A DNA stretch of 37,018 bases. It comes from DASUFI01 sp036274635 (lineage in GTDB: Bacteria > Planctomycetota > B15-G4). The notes below the pieces were generated by a model, which had not been told where the DNA came from, made no database searches, and saw only the letters and a program-made list of their open reading frames with translations. The stretch spans positions 1 to 37,018 of the forward strand of contig DASUFI010000347.1 in assembly GCA_036274635.1 (NCBI GenBank). The letters are read 5' to 3'. Shown one piece after another: positions 1 to 8,543 of the stretch; position 1 is the stretch's first letter; each line of letters begins with the position of its first letter. The translations under genes were made by a program, and so were the position numbers.

Positions 1-749
1 ATCGCGCGCACGCCGGCGCCGGCCACGGCGTCCGGGTCGTGGGCGTAGTCCCAGAACTTGCTCCACAGCCGCGACTCGAAGCCGGGGTCGGCATCGTCGG
101 CAGCATAGGGCAGCGGCCGCTGGCCCACCTGGTCGAGCGGGAAGCCCTCGGACGGGAACTGGTACTCGCCGAAGAGCCGGCGGAAGAGGCACAGCGAGGT
201 GCCGCGCAGGGCGTCGCCCTGCTCCACGTACTGGTCGTCGAACTTGATGACCAGCGCGTCGACGTAGGCCACGCGGCCATCGAGCGTGCAGCGGCGCGGC
301 TCGCCCAGCGGCTCGCCGTCGGCGTCCAGCTCCTGGAAGGACACGTCCGTCTGCACGCCGCCGGGGCGGGCGGGCGCGATGCGCTGGTCGAGGACGGTGA
401 GCCGTGCGAGGCGGTGGTCCACCTTGAGCAGGCGCAGCGCGGCCTCCAGGCGCTGGACCTCGGCCTTGAGCTCGGTGACCTGCGCGTCCAGCTCGCCGAT
501 GCGCACGTCGCGCGCGGCCACGTCGCCTTGCAGGCCGCTGATGGTCTCCTGCGCCTGCTGCATCTCGCGCTCGTGCGCATTGATCATGGACTGGATGCGC
601 CACGCGCCCCACAGCGCCAGCAGCACGCCGCCGCCCCAGACCGCCGTGCGGAAGGCGTAGTTGATGCGGCCCGGCATGGGCGGGCCGGGCGGATGGTGCG
701 GGGCCGGGTGCGTGGGCGGCGTCGGCGGGCGTCGGGCGGGGGTGCTCAT
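1..749 (-). CDS. Membrane-anchored coiled-coil protein, partial (C-terminus off window)
   Basis: Reading the minus strand from ATG at 749 gives an open frame of about 249 codons that runs off the left edge without a stop. The product starts with a proline-rich stretch of about 33 residues. One hydrophobic segment follows (about residues 35-55), then a heptad-like charged region rich in E, Q, L and R (about 57-108) that should form a coiled coil, then a compact domain with RLFGEYQFPSEGFPLD. The ATG overlaps the stop of the upstream gene by 4 bp (746-749), so the two are co-transcribed and probably act together at the inner membrane. I do not recognise a named family; the role is unknown. Confidence 0.75.
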   Translation of the reverse strand, partial: MSTPARRPPTPPTHPAPHHPPGPPMPGRINYAFRTAVWGGGVLLALWGAWRIQSMINAHEREMQQAQETISGLQGDVAARDVRIGELDAQVTELKAEVQRLEAALRLLKVDHRLARLTVLDQRIAPARPGGVQTDVSFQELDADGEPLGEPRRCTLDGRVAYVDALVIKFDDQYVEQGDALRGTSLCLFRRLFGEYQFPSEGFPLDQVGQRPLPYAADDADPGFESRLWSKFWDYAHDPDAVAGAGVRA

Positions 750-2572
750 CCGTCCTTCTTCTTTTTCTTCTTGGGCTCTTCCTGGCCACCGAGCAGGCCG
801 CCCAGCTTGTCATTGAGCGCGTCCTTCACCTTGTCCTCGGCCTTGGCCTTCTGCTCGTCCACCTTCTTGGACAGCTCGGCGGCGCCGGCGTCCTTCAGGG
901 CCTGGGCCAGGCCGTCGTCATCGAGCGTGACGGCCGGGTTGTCGATCGGGCCCTTGAGCGCCAGCTCCAGCTTGAACTTCGACACCTTCTGCTTGTGGCC
1001 GCCGAGGTTGAGCGTGCTGTCCTTGAGGGTGATCTTCAGCGGCAGGTCGAGCTGGCCCACCTGGCCGCCGGCCCAGCCGCCGTCGAGCAGCAGGTCCAGC
1101 GTGCCGCCCGCCAGGGGCGGCTCGCCGCCGGTGCCCAGCGAGGAGGCGAAGCTGTCCACGGGCCAGTCCCTGAGGTGGAAGAGCAGCGCGCCCTTCTCGG
1201 TGGAGGCGCCCGCGCCGCCGAGGCCCACGCGCGCCTCGAGCACGCCGCTGCGCGCGAGGACGTGCAGGCTGGCCGGCTCGGCCACCAGCGCGGGCTGCGA
1301 GGAGAGGTTCACGCCGTTCACGTCCAGCGCATCGCCCGGCAGGGACGCGCTGCTGAGGCCCTCGATGACCAGCTTGCGCACGAGGAAGGTGGGCGCGCCC
1401 TCGATGAGGTGCTCGGCCGTCACCGAGGCCCAGCCGTCGCGCGCCGCCTGCGCCTCGAGGCGTTCCTCGAGCGTGGGGCCGGCGGGCGCCGCCTCGCCAG
1501 GCGCGCCCTGGGCCTCGGGCTTCTTCTCGGACTCGCTGGAGAGCGCGTCGAGCCAGCGCCGCACCTGCGCGAGGCGCTCCTTCCAGTCCTTGGCGTCGCG
1601 CACCCAGTCGTCCAGCGTCTTGCCGCCGCCGCTGGTGTCGGGCGGCGGCGGCTCGGGCGCCGCCTTGGTGCGCTCGCCGGGCGTCGCGCGCGGCAGGCCC
1701 TGGCTGGCCTCGCTGACGACGACCACGTCCAGCGCGATGCGGCGGCGCAGCAGGTCGGCCGTGTCCACGTCGCACTGGATGCGGCCGGCGCGGAAGATGT
1801 CGTGGTCGAGGGCCTGCGGGTCGGCCATGGCCAGCCCCTCGATGGTGAGCCGGCCGGCGGGGATGTCCAGCTCGGCGCGCTGCAGGTCGACCGTGGCGCC
1901 GTTGGCCGCCTCGAGCCCGCTGCGCACCGCGCGCGTGAGCAGCGGCCCGGTGAGCGCCGCGTGCAGCGCGGCCGCGAGGCCGAAGAGCAGCACCACGACC
2001 ACGAGGCCCGCCACGCGCACCGGCCGCGCGCTGCGCGTCTCCTTCGACCAGCGCAGGTCGCGCGTGCCCAGCAGCGCCCAGCCGAGCAGGCGCACCACCG
2101 GCTTGCCCGCCACCTTGTTGTAGGACTCGCTGGCGGCGTCGAGGCCGGCAAGCTTGGCGCGCATGCGCGCGATGGTGCGGTTGCACAGCCAGCCCACCAG
2201 GCCGCCCACCACCAGCCCGAGCAGCAGCCCGCCCGAGGTGGCGTAGCGCTCGAAGCCGAAGAGCGCCAGCACCGGCGTGTTCACCAGCCAGCGGAAGAGA
2301 CCCTGCAGCGGCCCGTCCACCAGCACGCGCCCGATGTGGAACGAGACCGGCAGCGCCAGCAGCCCCAGCAGCTTGCACGGCGCGAAGACCAGCAGCACGA
2401 AGGGCAGGCTCACGTTGAGCAGCAGCACCAGCGCGCCCAGCGCGATGCACAGGCCCGGCGCGGCCGAGAAGCCCGGCACGAAGCCGAAGAGGGCACCCAG
2501 CAGCGCGCCCATCATGACCTGGCCCGGCGTCGCCTGGCCGCGCACCATCCGACCGATGTGCCGCAACAGCAT
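746..2572 (-). CDS. TIGR03546-TIGR03545 fusion protein (DUF2062-like membrane part plus AsmA-like periplasmic part)
   Basis: The start is taken at 2572 (MLLRHIGRMVRG), because GAGGGA lies about 6 nt upstream and family members begin here; an in-frame start at 2620 is less likely. About 608 aa. Residues 1-165 carry several hydrophobic helices and resemble TIGR03546/DUF2062-type proteins. A further TM near 190-210 is followed by an extracytoplasmic, AsmA-like region typical of TIGR03545, with TVDLQRAELDIPAG and IEGLAMADP. The tail is lysine-rich, ending KKKKKKDG. The two TIGR families are known as a gene pair in outer-membrane bacteria; here they read as one chain. The function is unknown; an envelope role is an inference. 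A TAGGCT -10-like element lies at 2599-2604. Confidence 0.8.
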   Translation of the reverse strand: MLLRHIGRMVRGQATPGQVMMGALLGALFGFVPGFSAAPGLCIALGALVLLLNVSLPFVLLVFAPCKLLGLLALPVSFHIGRVLVDGPLQGLFRWLVNTPVLALFGFERYATSGGLLLGLVVGGLVGWLCNRTIARMRAKLAGLDAASESYNKVAGKPVVRLLGWALLGTRDLRWSKETRSARPVRVAGLVVVVLLFGLAAALHAALTGPLLTRAVRSGLEAANGATVDLQRAELDIPAGRLTIEGLAMADPQALDHDIFRAGRIQCDVDTADLLRRRIALDVVVVSEASQGLPRATPGERTKAAPEPPPPDTSGGGKTLDDWVRDAKDWKERLAQVRRWLDALSSESEKKPEAQGAPGEAAPAGPTLEERLEAQAARDGWASVTAEHLIEGAPTFLVRKLVIEGLSSASLPGDALDVNGVNLSSQPALVAEPASLHVLARSGVLEARVGLGGAGASTEKGALLFHLRDWPVDSFASSLGTGGEPPLAGGTLDLLLDGGWAGGQVGQLDLPLKITLKDSTLNLGGHKQKVSKFKLELALKGPIDNPAVTLDDDGLAQALKDAGAAELSKKVDEQKAKAEDKVKDALNDKLGGLLGGQEEPKKKKKKDG

Positions 2573-2598
2573 GGGCGTCCCTCGCCTGTGGAAGGTCG

Positions 2599-2604
2599 AG
2601 CCTA
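2599..2604 (-). promoter_or_regulatory. Possible -10 element (TAGGCT) of the TIGR03546-TIGR03545 gene
   Basis: TAGGCT on the minus strand would place transcription start near 2592, about 20 nt before the ATG at 2572. The same kind of hexamer (TAGRCT/TAGAGT) precedes several other genes in this window. No convincing -35 was seen. Confidence 0.35.
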
Positions 2605-2692
2605 GCAACTCGGCCGCCACCGTTCTGCAGTCCGCAGGGCCGACGCTGCGTCACGCAGCGGGCCGTGGCGCGCTGGAGCGCTGGGGCGTCAT

Positions 2693-2751
2693 CCGGCACA
2701 TGAAAAAAACGACCCGCAGTTGCGATTGCGGGTCGTTTTTTCATGTGCCGG
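2693..2751. terminator. Long near-perfect hairpin with A/T tracts (bidirectional terminator-like)
   Basis: 2693-2718 pairs with 2727-2751, leaving an 8-nt loop and one bulged A (seven A on the left arm, six T on the right). The core GACCCGCA/TGCGGGTC stem is bordered by A and T tracts, so it would work as an intrinsic terminator on either strand. The stem then continues beyond the tracts (CCGGCACATG/CATGTGCCGG). It lies between two divergent genes, where a terminator is not expected. A second small palindrome, GCTGCG-TCA-CGCAGC, sits at about 2645-2659. The rest of the 280-bp gap shows nothing else clear apart from the -10 at 2599. Confidence 0.7.
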
Positions 2752-2852
2752 GAAGGCCCGTACGCCGCACACCGCGCTCGGATCGCCGCCGCATCCGGAC
2801 CCGAGGGCCTCGGGCCGCTGCCTCGTCGCGCGGGCGGCCCCGGCAGGCCAAG

Positions 2853-4076
2853 ATGGTCGGCATGCGGATCGCGGTCGCGGGCGCGGGGGTCTTCGGGGCG
2901 GCGGCGGCGCTCGAGCTGCGCCGGCGCGGCCACGCCGTCGTGCTGCTGGACCCCGGTCCGCTGCCGCGCCCCGAGGCCGCCAGCACCGACGCCAGCAAGA
3001 TGGTGCGCCTGGACTACGGCGCCGACGCGACCTACGTGGCGCTCATGGAGCTGGCGCTGCCCCGCTGGCGCACCTGGAACGAGGCCTGGCGCCGCGCGGG
3101 CCGGCCGGCGCTGTTCCACGAGGACGGCCTGCTGGTGCTCTCGCGCGAGCCGCTCGCGCCCGGCACCTTCGAGGGCGACAGCCACGCGCTGCTCACGGCG
3201 CGCGGGCACGCGCTGCAGCGCCTGTCCCCCGCCCTGCTGGCCGCGCGCCATCCGGCCTTCGCCGCCGGCCGCTTCGTCGACGGCTACTTCAACCCGCAGG
3301 GCGGCTGGGCGGAGAGCGGGGCCGTCGTGGCGTGGCTGGTGGAGGCGGCGCGCGCGGCCGGCGTCGACGTGCGCGCGGGCCTCGCGGCGAGCAGCCTGCG
3401 GCGGCGCGGCGGGCGCGTCGGGGGCCTGCTCGCGCGCGACTGGCAGGGCCGCCTCCACGAGCTCGCCGCCGACCGCGTGGTGCTGGCCGCCGGCGCCTGG
3501 AGCGCGGCAGGGCTGCCCGAGCTGGGCGAGGACCCGCCGCCCCTGCGCCTCGTCGCCCAGCCGCTGCTGTATCTGCGTCCGGCGCAGCCGGAGCGCTTCG
3601 CGGCGCCCGCGCTGCCGCCCTTCACCGCCGACATCGCGCGCACCGGCTACTACGGCTTTCCGGCGCTGGCCGACGGGCGGGTGAAGATCGGCAACCACGG
3701 CGCCGGCGAGGCCGTGCCCCACGCCGACGTCCCACGCATCGCGCCACCCGCCGCCGTGCAGCGCTTCCGCGACTTCCTCGGCGTGCACCTGCCGGCGCTG
3801 GCCGACGCGCCGCTGGCCGAGGCGCGGCTGTGCCTGTACACGGACACGCCCGACGGGCACTTCGTCATCGACGAGCACCCGCGGCTGCCGGGCCTGTGGA
3901 TCGCGACGGGCGGCAGCGGCCACGTCTTCAAGTTCGCGCCGGTGCTGGGCGAGCTGGTGGCCGATGCGCTCGAGCGGCGCGGGGACTCGCCGCACGCCGC
4001 GGCCCTCGCGCGCTGCCGCTGGCGCACGGCCGCCGGCGCCTGCGGCGACGCGGCCCGAGCCGGGCCGGTCGCATGA
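2853..4076 (+). CDS. FAD-dependent oxidoreductase, monomeric sarcosine oxidase / N-methyl-tryptophan oxidase type
   Basis: The product begins with a Rossmann dinucleotide motif, GAGVFG, within MRIAVAGAGVFGAAAALELR, followed by an acidic residue ending the second strand (LLDPG). The C-terminal region has CLYTDTPDGHFVIDEHP and GSGHVFKFAPVLGE, matching the sarcosine oxidase family, where the cysteine before the Y-T pair carries covalent FAD and the last motif lines the flavin. About 407 aa, the usual length. The reaction is probably oxidation of an N-methylated or secondary amine acid with O2, giving H2O2; the substrate is not predictable. ATG at 2853 and 2862 are both possible; neither has a strong Shine-Dalgarno sequence. 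The next gene follows after 79 bp on the same strand. Confidence 0.88.
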   Translation: MVGMRIAVAGAGVFGAAAALELRRRGHAVVLLDPGPLPRPEAASTDASKMVRLDYGADATYVALMELALPRWRTWNEAWRRAGRPALFHEDGLLVLSREPLAPGTFEGDSHALLTARGHALQRLSPALLAARHPAFAAGRFVDGYFNPQGGWAESGAVVAWLVEAARAAGVDVRAGLAASSLRRRGGRVGGLLARDWQGRLHELAADRVVLAAGAWSAAGLPELGEDPPPLRLVAQPLLYLRPAQPERFAAPALPPFTADIARTGYYGFPALADGRVKIGNHGAGEAVPHADVPRIAPPAAVQRFRDFLGVHLPALADAPLAEARLCLYTDTPDGHFVIDEHPRLPGLWIATGGSGHVFKFAPVLGELVADALERRGDSPHAAALARCRWRTAAGACGDAARAGPVA

Positions 4077-4126
4077 GCAGCCCCGGGGACCAGCGCCGCG
4101 GGCTGCAGCCGCTTGGCGACCTGCGG

Positions 4127-4132
4127 TAGGCT
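4127..4132 (+). promoter_or_regulatory. Possible -10 element (TAGGCT) of the aminotransferase gene
   Basis: TAGGCT lies 23 nt before the ATG at 4156 and matches the hexamer seen before other genes in this window. It would give a short leader that still contains the GGAGG ribosome binding site. Confidence 0.3.
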
Positions 4133-4155
4133 GCGCCACCACCCGGAGGCCGCGC

Positions 4156-5454
4156 ATGCCCTACCTGAACCGGCGCGAGATGCTCGGCGCGATGCTCCTG
4201 CCGGCCGTGGCCGCGTGCACGGGCCTCGACCCGCAGCGCGCGCGCATCGCGCTGGCGGCCGCGCCGCCCGCCCACGTGCCCCCCGGGCAGGTGGCAGAGG
4301 ACGAGGATTTCTGGACCGAGGTCTCGCGCGCCTTCACGCACGACCGCACGCTCATCAACCTGAACAACGGCGGCGTCGCGCCGTCGCCGCGCGTGGTGCA
4401 GGAGACCGTGAAGCGCTGGCTGGACTACGCCAACACCCAGCCGCCGTCGCTGGCCGTGCTGGGCAGCCACCCCGAGATCGAGGTCGTGCGCGAGCGCCTC
4501 GCGCGCACCTTCGGCGCGGGCACCGAGGAGATCGCGCTGACGCGCAACGCCAGCGAGAGCCTGCTCATCTGCCAGAACGGCCTCGACCTGCGCGAGGGCG
4601 ACGAGGTGCTGACCAGCACGCAGGACTACCCGCGCATGCTCAACGGCTTCCGCCAGCGCGAGAGGCGCGAGGGCCTCAAGCTGGTGCAGGTGCAGCTGCC
4701 GGTGCCCGCCGAGGACGACGCCGAGGTCGTGCGGCGCTTCGAGGCGGCCATCACGCCCCGCACGCGGCTGCTGCTGGTCTGCCACATGATCAACCTCACC
4801 GGGCAGATCCTGCCGGTGAAGGAGCTGGTGGCCATGTCGCGGCGGCACGGCATCCCGTGCGTGGTGGACGGCGCCCACGCGCTGGCGCAGTTTCCGTTCC
4901 GCATCGACGAGCTCGAGTGCGATTACTACGGCAGCTCGCTGCACAAGTGGCTGTACGCGCCCCACGGCACGGGCCTGCTCTACGTGCGCCAGGACAAGAT
5001 CCATGACCTCTGGCCACTCATGGCGGCCGGGCCGGAGCAGGTGGACAACATCCGCAAGTTCGAGGAGATCGGCACGCACCCGCTGGCCGGCTTCCTGGCC
5101 ATCGGCGACGCCCTCGACTTCCACGCCGCCCTCGGCCCCGAGCGCAAGGCCGCGCGCCTGCGCTGGCTGCGCGACCGCTGGGCCAGCCGCCTGCTGCAGA
5201 ACGACCGCGTGCACCTGCACACCAGCCTCGACCCGCGCTGGTCCTGCGGCATCAGCACCGTGCAGGTGGACGGCCTCGACACCGCCGCGCTGCAGCAGTG
5301 GCTCTGGCTGCACCATCGCATCCTCGTCACGGGCATCAAGCACCCGGAGTTCGAGGGGCTGCGCGTCTCGCCCTCGGTCAACACGCTGCCCGACGAGGTG
5401 GACCGCTTCTGCGAGGCGATCGAGGCCGCGATGCAGGACGGGCTGCCGACCTGA
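4156..5454 (+). CDS. Exported class V aminotransferase (isopenicillin-N epimerase-like)
   Basis: 432 aa; GGAGG sits 7 nt before the ATG. The N-terminus NRREMLGAMLLPAVAAC is Tat-like and ends in a lipobox-like VAAC, so the enzyme is probably exported folded with its cofactor and possibly lipidated. The PLP fold is supported by TRNASESL (phosphate-binding turn), DGAHALAQFPF (aspartate pairing with the pyridine nitrogen) and SSLHKWLYAPHGTG, whose lysine forms the Schiff base. The family is the CefD/selenocysteine lyase-like branch of fold-type I. The substrate is unknown. It follows the FAD oxidase, so the pair may process an amine or amino acid, which is an inference. Confidence 0.88.
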   Translation: MPYLNRREMLGAMLLPAVAACTGLDPQRARIALAAAPPAHVPPGQVAEDEDFWTEVSRAFTHDRTLINLNNGGVAPSPRVVQETVKRWLDYANTQPPSLAVLGSHPEIEVVRERLARTFGAGTEEIALTRNASESLLICQNGLDLREGDEVLTSTQDYPRMLNGFRQRERREGLKLVQVQLPVPAEDDAEVVRRFEAAITPRTRLLLVCHMINLTGQILPVKELVAMSRRHGIPCVVDGAHALAQFPFRIDELECDYYGSSLHKWLYAPHGTGLLYVRQDKIHDLWPLMAAGPEQVDNIRKFEEIGTHPLAGFLAIGDALDFHAALGPERKAARLRWLRDRWASRLLQNDRVHLHTSLDPRWSCGISTVQVDGLDTAALQQWLWLHHRILVTGIKHPEFEGLRVSPSVNTLPDEVDRFCEAIEAAMQDGLPT

Positions 5455-5469
5455 GCAGCTTGGCTCAGG
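5450..5469. terminator. Hairpin between convergent genes
   Basis: CCTGAGC (5450-5456) and GCTCAGG (5463-5469) form a perfect 7-bp stem with a 6-nt loop. It lies over the stop codons of two convergent genes and has no T tract, so it is a weak bidirectional terminator candidate. Confidence 0.45.
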
Positions 5470-6043
5470 GCAGGACGTTCGCCAGCGGCACCTCGTCGCT
5501 GATGGTCTTCAGGCTGGCGTGCACGTTCGTCGGCGCGTCGACGATGCCGAGGCCGTCCGTCGTGCCGGTCATCTTGAGCTTCACCGACAGCTTCACCTTG
5601 GCGGTCTGCTTCTTGAGGCTCGGCTTGAGGGTGAGCTTCAGCTTCTCCTTCACCGGCGTGTCCAGGCTCACGTCCACGACGATGCCATCGGCCGCGGCGT
5701 TCTGCTCGATCTGGTTCTCGATGAAGTCGAAGAGCTCGGTCTCGCCCTCGGGGCTGAGGCTGAGGTCGATGCTCTTGTCGAACTCGTCGGTGACCTCCCA
5801 GGTGCCCGCGGCGATCTCGCTGCTGCCGTAGCTCAGCACCCAGGTGCCGTCGGCGTGGAGCGTGACGTCGCCGCCGGTCTCGACGAAGGCCTTCACCGTG
5901 CCGATGCCCTTGGCCTTGCCGCCGAACTTGATCTTGGCGGTAGGGAAGGTCCAGGAGGTGTCGTTGAAGTCCCAAGCCTGCTTGGCGAAGGCCGGCAGCA
6001 GGGCGAAGGAGAGGATGAGCAGGGCGAGGCGTGGCGCGCGCAT
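5465..6043 (-). CDS. Secreted protein of unknown function
   Basis: 192 aa, starting at ATG 6043. A cleavable signal peptide is evident (residues 1-20, LALLILSFALLPAFA, cut before KQAWDF). The mature part alternates charged and hydrophobic residues in a beta-strand pattern and is rich in lysine and threonine. It contains VTLHADGTWVLSYGSSEIAAGTWEV, which resembles small beta-barrel or lipocalin-like periplasmic proteins. No family is recognised. The gene is convergent with the aminotransferase. Confidence 0.75.
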   Translation of the reverse strand: MRAPRLALLILSFALLPAFAKQAWDFNDTSWTFPTAKIKFGGKAKGIGTVKAFVETGGDVTLHADGTWVLSYGSSEIAAGTWEVTDEFDKSIDLSLSPEGETELFDFIENQIEQNAAADGIVVDVSLDTPVKEKLKLTLKPSLKKQTAKVKLSVKLKMTGTTDGLGIVDAPTNVHASLKTISDEVPLANVLP

Positions 6044-6148
6044 GGACAGGGCTCCCCGACCGGACGGGCCGTGAGGGAGATCTTGGGCGAGGTGGAGGTA
6101 CGCGTCAAGGCACGGCGCTGGGCGCCGCGCGAGGCCTCGCCGGGCCTT

Positions 6149-6316
6149 TCAGGCCCAGGCGACGGCCACGGCCGCGGCCACGAGCAGCACGCACGCGGTC
6201 GCGATGAGCGTGCGCACCAGCAGCTCGCGCCGCTCCGCGATCCCGGCCTCGTGGAAGACCGGGTAGTCGAGGAACTCGCGCTCGCCGAGACGGTGGCTGG
6301 GGGTGTGAATCGTCAT
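6149..6316 (-). CDS. Small tail-anchored membrane protein
   Basis: 55 aa, from ATG at 6316. A polar N-terminus containing FLDYPVFHEAGIAERREL is followed by one hydrophobic segment at the C-terminus (about residues 34-54, TLIATACVLLVAAAVAVAW). A longer reading from 6544 runs through less protein-like sequence. The ribosome binding site is weak. It is probably real because the amphipathic-plus-TM layout is protein-like, but no family is known to me. Confidence 0.45.
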   Translation of the reverse strand: MTIHTPSHRLGEREFLDYPVFHEAGIAERRELLVRTLIATACVLLVAAAVAVAWA

Positions 6317-6479
6317 GGACGTGGTTCGCAACGGACGGGTCGGCTCTGCAGATCTTGCATCGGCAGGATGAAGGGGACATCCGTAGGGGAAGTGCGGGAC
6401 GTGAAGGCGCGCGTCAGCCTCCGGGCGGCGACTGGCCGCGAGCTGCGTCGCACGCCGCGTGCCGGTCAAGCGCCGGCGG

Positions 6480-6508
6480 TTGCTGCCGGGCAAGCTGATC
6501 TGTTCAAT
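6480..6508 (+). promoter_or_regulatory. Possible sigma-70 promoter of the ClC gene
   Basis: TTGCTG (6480-6485) and TTCAAT (6503-6508) are separated by 17 bp. The -10 ends 14 nt before the ATG. Each hexamer matches the consensus only partly. Confidence 0.3.
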
Positions 6509-6522
6509 GCACCTGCCAGGAC

Positions 6523-8403
6523 ATGGACCCGGACGGACACCCACGACGCGCGCACCCGGCAGTCGCCCTGCCGGTGGCGCCAGGCCTGCAGCCGGAGGTC
6601 GAGGGGCTGGAGGAGGAGGCCGAGGTCCGCGGTCCGGCGGACCAGCGCCCCATCGATCGGCGCACTTTGCAGATCTGCGCCTGGGCGCTGCTGCTCGCGC
6701 TGGCTGGCGTGGCGGCGGCCGAGGCGCTCATGGCGCTCATCGGCCTCGTCACCAACGTGCTCTTCCACGGGCGGGTGGCCTTCGACCTGGTCTCCCCCGC
6801 CGGGGGCCGCGGCGGCTGGTGGATCCTGCTCGTGCCGGTGGCCGGCGCGCTGGTCATCGGGGCCATCGCGCGCTTCGGCTCGGCGGCCATCCGCGGGCAC
6901 GGCATCCCGGAGGTCATGGAGAAGGCGATGTTCGAGGGGAGCCGCATCCCCCTGCGCGTCACCTTCCTCAAGCCGCTCTCGGCGGCCATCGCCATCGGGA
7001 CGGGCGGGCCCTTCGGGGCCGAGGGGCCCATCATCGCGACGGGCGGCGCCATCGGCTCGCTCATCGGGCAGCGGGCGCGCTTCTCGGCGCGCGAGCGGCG
7101 CACGCTGCTGGCGGCGGGGGCGGCGGCGGGCATGGCGGCCACCTTCGGCAGCCCGGTCAGCTCCGTGCTGCTCGTGGTCGAGCTGCTGCTCTTCGAGTAC
7201 CGGCCGCGCTCGCTGATCCCCGTGGCGCTGGCGGCGGCGCTGGCCACCTGCGTCCGCATCGCGATCCACGGCACGGCGCCCGTCTTCCCCATCCCCGACC
7301 TGCAGCCGGCCGGGCCGGCGGCCTTCGGCGCGCTGCTGCTGCTGGGCGCCGCCATCGGCGGGCTGGCGGCGCTGGTGACGCGCGCGACCTACGGCATCGA
7401 GGACCTCTTCGAGCGCCTGCCGGTGCACTGGATGTGGTGGCCGGCGATCGGCGCGGTGGTCGTGGGCCTCGTCGGCCTCGTCGAGCCGCGCACGCTGGGC
7501 GTGGGCTACGACAACATCACCGACGCCCTCTCGGGCAGCATCGCCGGGCGCGCGCTGCTGCTGCTGGTCATCGCCAAGTTCGTGTCGTGGAGCATCTACC
7601 TCGGCAGCGGCACCTCGGGCGGCACGCTGGCGCCGCTGTTCACCTTCGGCGGCGGCCTCGGCGCCCTCGTCGGCGCGCTGCTGCAGCAGCAGTGGCCGGG
7701 CCTCGGCGTGACGCCGGCCATGGGCGGGCTGGTGGGCATGGCGGCCATGTTCACCGGCGCCTCGCACGCGCCGCTGGCCTCGGTCGTGTTCGCCTTCGAG
7801 ACCACGCGCCAGCCCGCGGGCCTGGTGCCGCTGCTGGGCGGCTGCGCGGCGGCCTACCTGGTGGCGCTGTTGTGCCGGCCGCACTCGATCATGACCGAGA
7901 AGCTCGCGCGCCGCGGCACGCACGTGCGCCTCGAGTACGGCGTGGACGAGCTGGCCCACGTGCCCGTGCGCCGCGTCGCCACGCGCGCCGTGGTCACGCT
8001 GGCCGGCTCGCGCCCCGCCGACGAGGCGCGCGCCTGGCTGCTCTCCGGCCGGCCCGGCAGCACGCACCAGGGCTTCCCGGTGCTGGACGACGACGGCCGA
8101 CTCCTCGGCGTCATCACGCGGCGCCAGATCGTGGAGCAGGAGGCCTCGGCCACCGTCACCGTGGCCGACCTTGCGTCCTCGCCCGCCATCGTGGTCTTCG
8201 AGGACGGCACGGTGCGCGAGGCCGTGGACCAGATGGCGCACCACCGCATCGGCCGCGTGCCCGTCGTGCGCCGCGACGACCCCCACTGCGTCGTCGGCAT
8301 CCTCTCGCGCAGCGACCTGCTCTCGGCCTACGCCGGCCGCATGCAGCAGGCCCACGGCCACGACGTGCCCGAGGACGGCGCGGCGGTGCCGTCGCCGTCG
8401 TGA
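6523..8403 (+). CDS. ClC-family anion channel/transporter with C-terminal CBS pair
   Basis: 626 aa. Polar residues 1-48 precede roughly ten hydrophobic helices (about 50-455). The three ClC anion-site motifs are present in altered form: GHGIPEV (usually GSGIP), GPFGAEGP (usually GREGP, the gating glutamate kept) and GSGTSGGTLAP (the GxFxP region). Two CBS-like repeats follow (about residues 480-545 and 555-612), including GVITRRQIVEQ and GILSRSDLLSAY, and would sense nucleotides in the cytoplasm. It is a halide or other anion conductor, with selectivity uncertain because the serine that normally contacts chloride is histidine. A hairpin at 8477-8504 may end transcription. Confidence 0.92.
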   Translation: MDPDGHPRRAHPAVALPVAPGLQPEVEGLEEEAEVRGPADQRPIDRRTLQICAWALLLALAGVAAAEALMALIGLVTNVLFHGRVAFDLVSPAGGRGGWWILLVPVAGALVIGAIARFGSAAIRGHGIPEVMEKAMFEGSRIPLRVTFLKPLSAAIAIGTGGPFGAEGPIIATGGAIGSLIGQRARFSARERRTLLAAGAAAGMAATFGSPVSSVLLVVELLLFEYRPRSLIPVALAAALATCVRIAIHGTAPVFPIPDLQPAGPAAFGALLLLGAAIGGLAALVTRATYGIEDLFERLPVHWMWWPAIGAVVVGLVGLVEPRTLGVGYDNITDALSGSIAGRALLLLVIAKFVSWSIYLGSGTSGGTLAPLFTFGGGLGALVGALLQQQWPGLGVTPAMGGLVGMAAMFTGASHAPLASVVFAFETTRQPAGLVPLLGGCAAAYLVALLCRPHSIMTEKLARRGTHVRLEYGVDELAHVPVRRVATRAVVTLAGSRPADEARAWLLSGRPGSTHQGFPVLDDDGRLLGVITRRQIVEQEASATVTVADLASSPAIVVFEDGTVREAVDQMAHHRIGRVPVVRRDDPHCVVGILSRSDLLSAYAGRMQQAHGHDVPEDGAAVPSPS

Positions 8404-8476
8404 GAGGCCGAAGCCAGGCTGCAGTGCCTCGGTTCGAGATGAAGGGTGTCTCCCGCTGCCCTGAACTGAAGCATCA

Positions 8477-8504
8477 CGGAAGCACTGCCTATGCAATGCT
8501 TCCG
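8477..8504. terminator. Hairpin between clc and the convergent folA
   Basis: CGGAAGCA (8477-8484) pairs perfectly with TGCTTCCG (8497-8504) around a 12-nt loop in the 140-bp space between two convergent genes. There is no T tract, so activity is uncertain. Confidence 0.4.
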
Positions 8505-8543
8505 TTCGCGGCCCGCGGTGGCCCCCACGCGCGGGCTACGGCG

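Noticed and set aside
39..2123. Long plus-strand frame (694 codons)
   Set aside because: Antisense shadow of the two minus-strand genes; its translation is Arg/Ala/Ser-rich without domains.
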